Shown here: positions 1-6,179 of the stretch, in pieces
How positions within the stretch are numbered: the first letter of the stretch is position 1
Layout of the letters: every line of letters starts with the position of its first letter
DNA from: DATLMR01 sp035634255
Lineage (GTDB): Bacteria > Acidobacteriota > Blastocatellia > UBA7656
Direction of reading: 5' to 3'
NCBI GenBank assembly: GCA_035634255.1
Contig: DASQDI010000078.1
Location: forward strand, 1 to 9,725
DNA length: 9,725 nucleotides
Notes under the pieces: generated by a model
Database searches by the model: none
Seen by the model: the letters and a program-made list of their open reading frames with translations, nothing else
Told to the model about the DNA's origin: nothing
Program-made: the position numbers and the translations under genes

Positions 1-242
1 AGCTTGCCGTCGATGATCTGCTGGCGGATCTCGGGTACGCAGCGCGGGCAGAGGGAGTCGGTCGTGCGGGGCCAGCCCAGGGGCGGCTTGGTCTTCTGGT
101 AGGATTTCAGCAGCGGCTTGTCAGACCACTTCGGCGTGAAGGAAGGATTCTGCTTTATCTCGTTAACCCTCTCAAACACGGCCCATGCCGCGCGTGCCGC
201 ATAAGTCAACCCTTTCTCTACGTACTTTACGGGCTTATGCAT
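1..242 (-). CDS. Radical SAM-type protein, N-terminal fragment (cut by left window edge)
   Basis: Only the first 80 residues are visible; the gene continues past position 1. It starts at ATG (242-240), preceded on the minus strand by GGAG nine bases upstream, a reasonable ribosome binding site. The fragment begins M-H-K-P-V-K-Y-V and contains L-G-W-P-R-T-T-D-S-L-C-P-R-C-V-P, with Cys65 and Cys68 as a C-P-x-C pair. From memory, this opening is typical of large radical SAM proteins of Acidobacteriota related to the archaeal tetraether lipid synthase (Tes) and bacterial membrane-spanning lipid synthase (Mss) families, where N-terminal cysteines bind an auxiliary metal or cluster before the CxxxCxxC core. 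The core is outside the window, so the radical SAM call is inference from the N-terminus. It lies downstream of, and in the same direction as, another radical SAM gene, so the two may be co-transcribed. Confidence 0.55.
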   Translation of the reverse strand, partial: MHKPVKYVEKGLTYAARAAWAVFERVNEIKQNPSFTPKWSDKPLLKSYQKTKPPLGWPRTTDSLCPRCVPEIRQQIIDGK

Positions 243-303
243 ATCTTCTGACTCCTCGTCCTTTCGCGAAGCTTCCGAACCATCCCACCAACTTCGCTGA
301 GTT

Positions 304-337
304 ATACCGAAACACCTCGTCCTTATTCATTCGGTAT
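304..337. repeat. 8-bp inverted repeat between the two radical SAM genes
   Basis: ATACCGAA (304-311) and TTCGGTAT (330-337) are perfect complements around an 18-nt loop. In the minus-strand transcript the loop holds AAGGACGAGG, a Shine-Dalgarno-like tract. The same 10-mer (plus-strand copies at 254-263 and 315-324) recurs just upstream of the start codon of the downstream radical SAM gene. No T-run follows on either side, so it does not look like a terminator. It could be an mRNA structure or a protein-binding site. Confidence 0.4.
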
Positions 338-444
338 CGACCGCCGAGATGGGAGAAAGCGGCCTTCCTGTAAGACACCCGCACTCGCAATGGGCGCGAA
401 ACGAGCGCGACTTGCGCGGGTGAAATCAAACCTTGTTTTCGAGC

Positions 445-1470
445 CTACTCGGTCTGCTCGATTTGATAAAGAGTATGAATCGCCTGCACGGAGTCCCTGC
501 GCACGGCCCCCTTCATGCCGAGCGTCTGCGGGTTACGCTTGTTGTCGAAGGTGGCGACCTGATGGACGCAGGCAATCGTGCAGTATTCGGCGCATGCCTT
601 CTTGGTCAAATACTCCCGACGAATGTCCTCCGTGGAGTACTCTTCGAGGGGGACTCCGGGGTAGCCCCTCTGCTGCGAGCAGTAATGCACCAGCCCATCT
701 TCGCAGATGTAGAGGTAGCGGGCGCCCGCGCGACAGCGCCACTCGTTCGGCTTGCCATCGGCCAGATTGTCCTGGAACCGGTTGACCCTCGTGTGGCCTT
801 TCTTGCCGATCTCCTTCATCTTCATATAGACTTCGCGCTCGACCCCCTTGAGCGGCTTGAGCGTGCCCATATGATCGTGGATGATGCCAAGCGAGCTTGA
901 GAACCCTAACGCGACCGCGCGCTCTCCGACCGCGAGCGCGTCCTCCGGGTTCTTGACCCCCCCGCCGATTACCGAATTGATGTTGACTTTGAACTCGGCG
1001 AACTCCGACAGCAGGACCAGTCTCTTATCCAGAACCTTCAGGCTCTTTTTGGAAATCTCGTCCGGCTGAACGTTGTCGATGCTGATCTGCATGTACTCAA
1101 GGCCCGCCTCGTTGAGCTTTAAAATCTTCTCCCTCGTCAGTAGGTAGCCGTTCGTGATGAGCCCGGCGATCATGCCGTGATGCCGCACCCTGCCGATGAT
1201 CTTCTCTATGTCGGGGTGCAGCAGCGGCTCGCCGCCGCTGATCGTGATGGCCGTCGTGCCCAGTTCCGCCAGCTTGTCCAGACGCCCGAACATGACCTCC
1301 GTCGGCACGGGCTTGGAGAAATCATCGTACTCGTTGCAATAAGTGCAGGCCAGATTGCAACGCCGCATCGGTATAATGTGTGCAAGTACGGGGTGCTTCG
1401 TCGAAAGCAGCCCCTTTGCCAAAAATTTAAACTCCCGTGAATAGCTCTTCAGTCTTCTGGAGGTCTTCAT
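445..1470 (-). CDS. Radical SAM/SPASM-type iron-sulfur protein
   Basis: A 341-residue radical SAM protein. The canonical cluster motif R-R-C-N-L-A-C-T-Y-C (Cys38, Cys42, Cys45; CxxxCxxC) would bind the 4Fe-4S cluster that cleaves S-adenosylmethionine. I-S-G-G-E-P at 77-82 is the SAM-binding GGE motif, followed by a TIM-barrel pattern with L-I-T-N-G-Y and M-Q-I-S-I-D. The C-terminus carries six more cysteines: Cys246-x12-Gly259-x4-Cys264 fits the twitch/SPASM start CX9-15GX4C, with Cys256 between, then Cys293-x3-Cys297-x3-Cys301. This suggests at least one auxiliary cluster. The substrate is unknown; such proteins modify peptides, lipids or cofactors. I chose ATG at 1470; an in-frame TTG at 1485 would add five residues, and neither has a clear ribosome binding site. 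The stop is TAG at 447-445. Another probable radical SAM gene follows on the same strand after 202 bp. Confidence 0.85.
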   Translation of the reverse strand: MKTSRRLKSYSREFKFLAKGLLSTKHPVLAHIIPMRRCNLACTYCNEYDDFSKPVPTEVMFGRLDKLAELGTTAITISGGEPLLHPDIEKIIGRVRHHGMIAGLITNGYLLTREKILKLNEAGLEYMQISIDNVQPDEISKKSLKVLDKRLVLLSEFAEFKVNINSVIGGGVKNPEDALAVGERAVALGFSSSLGIIHDHMGTLKPLKGVEREVYMKMKEIGKKGHTRVNRFQDNLADGKPNEWRCRAGARYLYICEDGLVHYCSQQRGYPGVPLEEYSTEDIRREYLTKKACAEYCTIACVHQVATFDNKRNPQTLGMKGAVRRDSVQAIHTLYQIEQTE

Positions 1471-1620
1471 ATGATTTGATGGCAATCAAAAATTACCGGA
1501 TTAAAACAGACAGCCCCTATCCCCCTTATCGATGTCTACGAATCAACTGCAATTGACGTACCCCTCACGGGGAATCGCCCGCCCCCACTCATACCAAAAC
1601 TAAATTAAGCAAAAGCACAA

Positions 1621-1651
1621 TTTATACTCTCTCCCGCCGTGTCCCTTTCAA
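1621..1651 (-). promoter_or_regulatory. Candidate sigma70-type promoter for the radical SAM gene
   Basis: On the minus strand TTGAAA (1651-1646, five of six consensus bases) and TATAAA (1626-1621, five of six) are separated by 19 bp, slightly longer than optimal. This would give a leader of roughly 145 nt before the ATG at 1470. That leader would include a CCCC-GTGA-GGGG mini-hairpin (1572-1561) with a GNRA-type loop. The boxes are good and the spacing is only fair. Confidence 0.35.
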
Positions 1652-1652
1652 T

Positions 1653-1776
1653 AGCCCCCGCGATAGTTCTTATTTTTGACACAGGCAAACTCAAAGCCCC
1701 TGAAGGACTGCGGCTAAATGACTCGCCACGGCTCCCGTCCACCATGTTCAAGTCATAATGACTCAATGCGGGGGCT
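1653..1776. repeat. Spaced 9-bp inverted repeat (AGCCCCCGC / GCGGGGGCT)
   Basis: AGCCCCCGC (1653-1661) and GCGGGGGCT (1768-1776) are perfectly complementary and 106 nt apart. The outer flanks (AAT, then ATT after one inserted base) almost extend the pairing. Inside lies a smaller palindrome, AGTCAT-A-ATGACT (1751-1763). A long closing stem over internal structure is what a structured RNA would show, but two GC-rich 9-mers could also pair by chance. Confidence 0.3.
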
Positions 1777-1860
1777 GATTCCGGCTAAGCTGTTCATTTC
1801 ATTACTAAGGCATAAGATCGCTGGACCTTGGAACAGAGACTGAATGCCGGTTCAAAAGAC

Positions 1861-1880
1861 TCTCGGCCTGTCGGCCGAGA
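1861..1880. repeat. Hairpin TCTCGGCC-tgtc-GGCCGAGA
   Basis: A perfect 8-bp, GC-rich stem with a 4-nt loop (arms 1861-1868 and 1873-1880). On the minus strand it is followed by GTCTTTTG, a short T-tract that makes a weak intrinsic terminator possible for leftward transcription. On the plus strand there is no T-run. No gene ends here, so if functional it might insulate the divergent promoters or end a short transcript. Confidence 0.4.
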
Positions 1881-2021
1881 ACTGAAAGGTCGTAAAATGC
1901 TGCCTCCGCGACCGTATGCTGCAAAGTGCTGAAATATATTGATTCTTTACCCTCCTGTCAAATACTATCTTGCAAACTCCCTGATACCTCTCGCGAGCGG
2001 CCGGCAGTCAGCGCCGTGTCA

Positions 2022-2056
2022 ATTTGAGACTCTCCCTCATTATTCTCTTCTCAAAT
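2022..2056. repeat. 8-bp inverted repeat ATTTGAGA / TCTCAAAT
   Basis: Perfect arms at 2022-2029 and 2049-2056 around a 19-nt pyrimidine-rich loop. It lies about 130 bp upstream of the MarR promoter. It may be a binding site or a hairpin in a longer leader, with no further support. Confidence 0.3.
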
Positions 2057-2187
2057 CGACCCTTACGGGAGGCCATAATTCCCGAATTTAATTTCATCCT
2101 CCCTCGAAAATCCCTGAATTAATACCCTGTGGCCTCTCACAGTCGCCCGAATGATCGGCTATTCTGTCCCTTTAATATTGAGAAAAT

Positions 2188-2203
2188 AGTTGACTAGTGA
2201 ACT
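2188..2203. promoter_or_regulatory. Probable MarR operator (near-palindrome over the -35 box)
   Basis: The 16-bp sequence AGTTGACTAGTGAACT is palindromic at 14 of 16 positions, centred on ACTAGT; only the G at position 5 and its partner break symmetry. It covers the -35 hexamer of the promoter that drives the MarR-family gene. MarR dimers typically bind 16-20 bp palindromes overlapping their own promoters, so autorepression of the operon is a reasonable inference. Confidence 0.55.
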
Positions 2204-2218
2204 GTTGCTACGTAAACT
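2190..2218 (+). promoter_or_regulatory. Sigma70-type promoter of the MarR operon
   Basis: TTGACT (2190-2195, five of six consensus) is followed by a 17-bp spacer and TAAACT (2213-2218, four of six). Transcription would start near 2225, about a dozen bases before the ATG at 2237, leaving a very short leader. That leader contains AAAGGA (2226-2231), the ribosome binding site. The near-palindrome over the -35 box supports regulation at this point. Confidence 0.6.
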
Positions 2219-2236
2219 GCGTATGAAAGGACGAAG

Positions 2237-2710
2237 ATGAAGTTACAGGACGAATTAGAACTGAAGAGGCCGATTTCGGACGCGAACCATGAAGCGTTAC
2301 TGAATGTGATTCAGACCGCGTCGATGCTACAAAAGCTTTCCGACCGATTCTTCTCGCGCTTCGGGGTGACGGACGCTCAGTTCAATATGCTGATGATACT
2401 CAAGGATTCATCCGAAGAGGGATTGAGCCAGCAGGAGTTGAGCCAGCGCCTGATCGTCACGAAGTCGAACGTGGTCGGGTTAGTCGACCGCCTGGAGCGG
2501 GCTGGCTACCTCAAACGCGAGGCCCAGTCAACCGACAGGCGATTTAATCGTATCGTGCTCACCGCCGAAGGCAGGGACCTCGTGGACCGGGTCGAGAAGG
2601 TGTATTTCGAGGAAGTCGATCAGATGATGAATGTCCTGAGCGAAGGTCAGAAAGAGGCGTTGATCTCCGCGATGAATCAGATCAGGGAGTACATCCGGTC
2701 GAAGCAGTAG
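2237..2710 (+). CDS. MarR-family transcriptional regulator
   Basis: A 157-residue winged helix-turn-helix protein, the usual length for MarR. Residues about 20-58 form the first dimerisation helices. Residues about 63-88 (L-S-Q-Q-E-L-S-Q-R-L-I-V-T-K-S-N-V) are the helix-turn-helix with recognition helix. Residues 95-108 are the wing with the diagnostic D100-R101-R102. The C-terminal helix closes the dimer interface. MarR proteins are dimeric DNA binders, usually repressors relieved by small aromatic ligands or by oxidation. This one has no cysteine, which argues against thiol redox sensing of the OhrR type. The start ATG has GGA five bases upstream. It is the first gene of an apparent operon with two membrane-protein genes: 43 bp separate it from the next gene and no terminator is seen. 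The ligand is unknown. Confidence 0.9.
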   Translation: MKLQDELELKRPISDANHEALLNVIQTASMLQKLSDRFFSRFGVTDAQFNMLMILKDSSEEGLSQQELSQRLIVTKSNVVGLVDRLERAGYLKREAQSTDRRFNRIVLTAEGRDLVDRVEKVYFEEVDQMMNVLSEGQKEALISAMNQIREYIRSKQ

Positions 2711-2753
2711 GGGCACGACCCTTGAGGAATTTTAGAGCTTATGAGGAAACCCA

Positions 2754-4100
2754 ATGATTCAAAATCAGAACATGACAATTAAGTTTCGAGCAGCCTTGCG
2801 GAACGAATTAACGGGTTGGGTCGAGGGAGGCATCATATCCGGCGAGACGGCCGACACCCTCTCGCTGCACTATCAACTCAATAACATCAGGGAAGAGTCC
2901 TCGCGCCTGTTGTCCGCGGTCATCTTCACGATAGGCGGCCTGTTACTCGGCGGCGGCCTGATCAGCTTCGTGGCCGCTAACTGGGAAGACATTTCGACGC
3001 CCGTAAAACTGGCGATCCTCTTCTCCTCGCTCTTAGGCTTTCACACCGCCGGCTACTGGCTCTGGCAGATGAAGGATTGGAGGCGGCTGGGTCATGCTTT
3101 GATCTTCTGCGGCTGCCTCGTCTTCGGAGCAAACATCGGCCTTGTGGCGCAAATCTTTCACATCAGCGGCGACTGGTACGGGGCCTTCGGAGCCTGGGCC
3201 GTCGGCTCTCTGGTGATGGCGTGGGCCGTCAGGAGCTGGATAATCGGCTTGCTCGCCCTCTGCACTTCTTTCCTCTGGTTCATGGGCTTTCAGGACGATA
3301 ATCACGAGCGGGCGGCCCTGCTTTATCCGCTCGCCCTCTTCTTCTCATTGATCCCGCTCGCGTGCCGCGTCGGCTCCCGTGTGCTCTACGCCGGCACTCT
3401 GCTCGGCGTCGTCTCCGCGGCGAGCGTTCTGGCCGGCTCCGGTGACAGCGGGAAGCATGTGCTCTTTGTTATGGCCTCGGGCGGGCTGTTCATCTGGGCG
3501 CTGAGCGGGCTTCACCGCAGCGTAAAGGTGTACAAAGAGTTCGAAGAGATCACCGCCGGTTTAGGGCTCAGCCTGCTGGCGGCGACGGCATACGTCTGGT
3601 CGTTCCATGACATGTGGAGGCCGTCGCTGATTGAGCAGGCCCTTTCACCGCTGGCGATTTTATTCATTGTTTTATCGATCATCGCGTCGTACGTGACGTT
3701 GCGGGCTGAGAGGCAGCCCCGGCTGTGGCTTGAGGTCGGCGTGCTCGCCGCCTGCGCGATACTTTGCGGAAGCGCCCTGCTGGCTGGCCTGAGCGCCGGA
3801 GACGGGGAGATTCTTTTCACGATGGCCGCGAATCTGGCGGCACTGATACTGGCGGCGGTCATCATCGGCTTCAGTTTGATCGAGGAACGACGCGCGGCCT
3901 TCTGGTTAGGCACTCTTTACCTGGTCCTGATCGTTCTCTCTCGCTTTCTGGAATACGATACGTCTCTGCTGCTCAAGTCTCTGGCTTTCCTCGCCTGCGG
4001 CGTAGCGGTCATCTTCGCCGGGATGGGCTACGAGACGTACCTGCGCATTAAGGGCTCTTCGGCAGACCCCGACAACCTAAAGGAGACAGTGTATGAATAG
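2754..4100 (+). CDS. DUF2157-family polytopic membrane protein
   Basis: A 448-residue inner-membrane protein of unknown function. The soluble N-terminus (about residues 1-50) has the DUF2157 pattern of a W-V-E-G-G-I-I-S helix pair and a conserved tyrosine (L-H-Y-Q-L). The first membrane segment, about 51-74, contains the typical G-G-L-L-L-G-G-G-L-I and F-V-A-A-N-W. About a dozen hydrophobic segments follow to residue 425, and the C-terminus is hydrophilic. The start ATG has GAGG (2743-2746) seven bases upstream; an ATG at codon 7 is a less likely alternative. The stop overlaps the start of the next gene by 8 bp, which suggests translational coupling. DUF2157 and GDYXXLXY genes are often adjacent and presumably act together in the membrane. 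The upstream MarR gene probably controls expression. I cannot assign transport or enzymatic activity. Confidence 0.85.
   Translation: MIQNQNMTIKFRAALRNELTGWVEGGIISGETADTLSLHYQLNNIREESSRLLSAVIFTIGGLLLGGGLISFVAANWEDISTPVKLAILFSSLLGFHTAGYWLWQMKDWRRLGHALIFCGCLVFGANIGLVAQIFHISGDWYGAFGAWAVGSLVMAWAVRSWIIGLLALCTSFLWFMGFQDDNHERAALLYPLALFFSLIPLACRVGSRVLYAGTLLGVVSAASVLAGSGDSGKHVLFVMASGGLFIWALSGLHRSVKVYKEFEEITAGLGLSLLAATAYVWSFHDMWRPSLIEQALSPLAILFIVLSIIASYVTLRAERQPRLWLEVGVLAACAILCGSALLAGLSAGDGEILFTMAANLAALILAAVIIGFSLIEERRAAFWLGTLYLVLIVLSRFLEYDTSLLLKSLAFLACGVAVIFAGMGYETYLRIKGSSADPDNLKETVYE
4079..4085 (+). promoter_or_regulatory. Ribosome binding site of the GDYXXLXY gene, inside the DUF2157 gene
   Basis: AAAGGAG lies seven bases before the ATG at 4093 and within the last codons of the upstream gene. 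It is the strongest Shine-Dalgarno match of this operon and fixes the start codon. Because the two reading frames overlap, ribosomes finishing the first gene could re-initiate here. Confidence 0.7.
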
Positions 4101-4617
4101 GCGCGCCTCTCTCATAGCTTTCACAGCCGCCGTGGTCGTTCAGGTATTAATTCTCGTGGCCATGCCCGCGCGCAAAGCGATGACGCTCGCCACCGGAAAG
4201 CCCGCGGTTCTTCAGGTGCGGCCCGTCGATCCGTACAGTATTTTGAGCGGCTACTACGTGACGCTCGGTTATGAGATCGGCGACGTCAGCGCCTTCCCGA
4301 ACGCGCGGGAATTCTCGCACGGAGACAGGTGCTACGCGGTGATCGAGCGGGGCGATGGGGGGGTCTGGAGGCCGGTGTCGCTTGAGCGCGAACTGCCGGC
4401 GGGCCTGCCTGACAACCGAGTCGCCATACTCGGTCGGCTCAAGTACCAGATAATCGAATACGGCATAGAAGACTTCTACATACCCGAAACGAGGCGCGAA
4501 GCGATTGCCGACGACCTGGATAAAAACCCGGATAAGGCGCGGGTCGAGGTGAGAATCGATAGCGGCGGCAACGCGGCTCTGGAGCGCCTGAGGATCGAAG
4601 ACAGGGTCTATGAATAA
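4093..4617 (+). CDS. GDYXXLXY-family membrane-anchored protein
   Basis: A 174-residue protein with one N-terminal hydrophobic segment (about 7-24) and an extracytoplasmic domain. The family signature near the membrane is G-D-Y-x-x-L-x-Y. Here residues 53-60 read G-Y-Y-V-T-L-G-Y in the context D-P-Y-S-I-L-S-G, so the position is clear but the aspartate is replaced by tyrosine. The rest matches the family pattern: C-Y-A-V-I-E in the middle and L-K-Y-Q-I-I-E-Y-G-I-E-D-F-Y-I-P-E before the C-terminal strand. The family usually sits beside DUF2157 membrane proteins, as here, and its function is unknown. It overlaps DUF2157 by 8 bp with a strong ribosome binding site. I see no clear terminator after it; TTCCGGAATGTTTTT near 4656-4671 is only a weak candidate. 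Confidence 0.85.
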   Translation: MNRRASLIAFTAAVVVQVLILVAMPARKAMTLATGKPAVLQVRPVDPYSILSGYYVTLGYEIGDVSAFPNAREFSHGDRCYAVIERGDGGVWRPVSLERELPAGLPDNRVAILGRLKYQIIEYGIEDFYIPETRREAIADDLDKNPDKARVEVRIDSGGNAALERLRIEDRVYE

Positions 4618-4693
4618 GGGGCGGCGTGTCTCGTTTTGCGACTGCGGTTGAGGAGCTTCCGGAATGTTTTTCCCTTTCCCTGTGTTGAATTTG

Positions 4694-4702
4694 TGATAAA
4701 AT
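4694..4702 (+). promoter_or_regulatory. Candidate extended -10 promoter for the S41/caspase operon
   Basis: TGATAAAAT (4694-4702 region) combines the extended TGn element with TAAAAT (4697-4702), five of six consensus bases. There is no good -35 box at 17 bp, which is tolerated in extended -10 promoters. The resulting leader of about 85 nt contains an ACGAAAT/ATTTCGT inverted repeat (4714-4720 and 4732-4738, 11-nt loop) that could form a hairpin or bind a regulator. Confidence 0.4.
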
Positions 4703-4792
4703 GCGCCTACTTTACGAAATATGCCTCTGAAATTTCGTCTTTGAGTACAGTAGCCAAACACAGGCCATCGAGTTCGGAAGGGAGAAAAGTTG

Positions 4793-6124
4793 ATGCTTGC
4801 CGGAAGCTTCTCACAGCGGCCCACTTCGAAACCCCTAAAAGGCTTCGTACTCGTTCTGTGGTTAATTGCCCTTACCCTGCCCGCGCTCGGGCAGTCGCTC
4901 AGCAGCTTCGACCGCGAGCGGGGCCGCCTGATGCTCAGGACGATACAAAGCGATATCAAGAAGTATTATTACGACCCGAACTTTCGCGGGATAGACCTTG
5001 AGGCGCACTTCAAGGAGGCCGACGATAAGATCAAGGACGCGACCTCCATCGGGCAGATGTTCGGCATAATCGCGCAGGCCATGCTCGCTTTCGACGATTC
5101 GCACACCTTCTTCCTCCCCCCTCAGAGGGCTTCCACGACCGACTATGGGCTCTACATAAAGATGATCGGAGACCGGTGCCACATCATGGCGGTCAGGCCC
5201 GGCAGCGACGCCGAAGCGAAAGGGGTTAAGGTAGGCGATCAGGTCCTCTCGATTGACGGGTTCGAGGTCACGCGCGAGAACTCCTGGAAGATAGATTATG
5301 CGTACAGAGTGCTCAGGCCGAAAGCCGGCGTGCGCGCGGTCGTGCAGAGTCCCGGCGGCCAGCCGCGCCAGGTGGACGTGATGGCGACCGTCAAGAAGGG
5401 TAAGGTGATCCAGAGGTTCGAGGAAGACTGGGGCGACTGGCTGCGCGAACAGGAGAAAGACATACACCTCAGCCGGCATCGCTATCACGAAGTGGGCAAA
5501 GACCTCTTCATCTGGAAGATGCCCCAGTTCGACCTGAGCGACGGCGACGTTGACGAGATGATGGACAAGGCCCGGAAGCACAAGGCGCTCATACTCGACC
5601 TGAGGGGCAATGGCGGGGGGTACGAGACGACGTTGAAGCGGCTCGTGGGAAACTTCTTCGGGCAGGAAGTGAAGATAGCCGACCGCAAGGGGCGCAAGGA
5701 GATCAAGCCCATAATCGCCAAGCCGCGAGCGAGTAGTTATTTCGAGGGCGACCTGATAGTGCTGGTCGACAGCCAGTCGGGTTCGGCGGCGGAGGTCTTC
5801 GCGCGCGTCATCCAGCTTGAGAAGCGCGGCATAGTCCTCGGGGACCGCACGGCCGGGGCCGTCATGCTGAGCAAGCGCTACTCGTACGAGTCGGGCGTGG
5901 ACATCGTGGCTTATTATGGGGCCAGCATCACGGAATTCGACCTGATAATGAAGGACGGGAAAAGCCTTGAGCATGTCGGCGTCAAGCCCGACGAGTTGCT
6001 GCTGCCCTCGGCCGCGGCCCTCGCGGCAAAACGCGACCCGGTCCTCTCACGCGCGGCGGCCCTCGCGGGAGTGACGCTCGACCCGGCGGAGGCCGGCGCG
6101 CTCTTCCCGGTCGAATGGAAATAG
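4793..6124 (+). CDS. Exported PDZ-containing S41-family peptidase
   Basis: A 443-residue exported protein. Residues 1-33 are a signal peptide (basic start, hydrophobic core 17-31, probable cleavage after A-L-G). An N-terminal helical part ends in F-D-D-S-H-T-F-F (His104). A PDZ-like domain spans about 115-200 with G-V-K-V-G-D-Q-V-L-S-I-D-G. The S41 domain spans about 235-405: L-D-L-R-G-N-G-G-G (268-276), then D-S-Q-S-G-S-A-A-E (326-334) with the predicted nucleophile Ser331. In C-terminal processing peptidases a lysine lies 25 residues after the serine, in G-x-x-T-x-G-K-G. Here that stretch is G-D-R-T-A-G-A-V, placing Ala356 at the lysine position. The protein is therefore either a tricorn/IRBP-like S41 using another base, or inactive. 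I chose ATG 4793 with GGGAG about 8 bases upstream; a TTG at 4790 would add one residue. It lies 55 bp before the caspase gene and is probably co-transcribed. Confidence 0.85.
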   Translation: MLAGSFSQRPTSKPLKGFVLVLWLIALTLPALGQSLSSFDRERGRLMLRTIQSDIKKYYYDPNFRGIDLEAHFKEADDKIKDATSIGQMFGIIAQAMLAFDDSHTFFLPPQRASTTDYGLYIKMIGDRCHIMAVRPGSDAEAKGVKVGDQVLSIDGFEVTRENSWKIDYAYRVLRPKAGVRAVVQSPGGQPRQVDVMATVKKGKVIQRFEEDWGDWLREQEKDIHLSRHRYHEVGKDLFIWKMPQFDLSDGDVDEMMDKARKHKALILDLRGNGGGYETTLKRLVGNFFGQEVKIADRKGRKEIKPIIAKPRASSYFEGDLIVLVDSQSGSAAEVFARVIQLEKRGIVLGDRTAGAVMLSKRYSYESGVDIVAYYGASITEFDLIMKDGKSLEHVGVKPDELLLPSAAALAAKRDPVLSRAAALAGVTLDPAEAGALFPVEWK

Positions 6125-6179
6125 AAGTTGAATCGATCAGCGATCAAATGGGAACGGTCTGAGCGGGAGAAGTAATTCT

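Larger units (their letters stand above)
1471..2236. other. Long intergenic region between divergent genes, no convincing gene
   Basis: About 770 bp separate the radical SAM gene (minus) from the MarR gene (plus). The stretch is visibly less GC-rich than the flanking genes and has pyrimidine-rich plus-strand tracts (for example 2030-2052 and 2096-2105). No frame gives a credible protein; the longest ATG frame I worked through by hand (1718-1843, 41 codons) has an implausible composition. The region contains several inverted repeats, listed separately. It also has a candidate minus-strand promoter and the MarR promoter. A second weak plus-strand promoter is possible: TTGATT at 1939-1944, an 18-bp spacer, then TACTAT at 1963-1968. 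I found no tRNA and no riboswitch I can defend. An unannotated small RNA is possible but unproven. Confidence 0.6.

Noticed and set aside
1676..1735. Resemblance to a GEMM/c-di-GMP riboswitch (ACAGGCAAAC followed by CAAAGCC)
   Set aside because: Short words match the GEMM core, but the stem between them, the GACGCAAAGCC join and the second helix are missing, and no gene follows in the right place.
1744..1763. GTTCAAGTC resembling a tRNA T-loop
   Set aside because: The flanking bases do not form the 5-bp T-stem and no acceptor or anticodon arm can be found.
1718..1843. 41-codon plus-strand ATG frame in the long intergenic gap
   Set aside because: No good ribosome binding site (AAGGA ten bases away), implausible composition, no recognisable motif, and it overlaps inverted repeats.
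2223..2240. Five-codon leader peptide (ATG AAA GGA CGA AGA TGA) before the MarR start
   Set aside because: It would start at or before the predicted transcription start and has no ribosome binding site.
4147..4959. 270-codon minus-strand frame opposite the GDYXXLXY and S41 genes
   Set aside because: It lies opposite well-supported genes, crosses their intergenic region, and its translation is Arg/Pro/His-rich without motifs, typical of an antisense shadow in GC-rich DNA.
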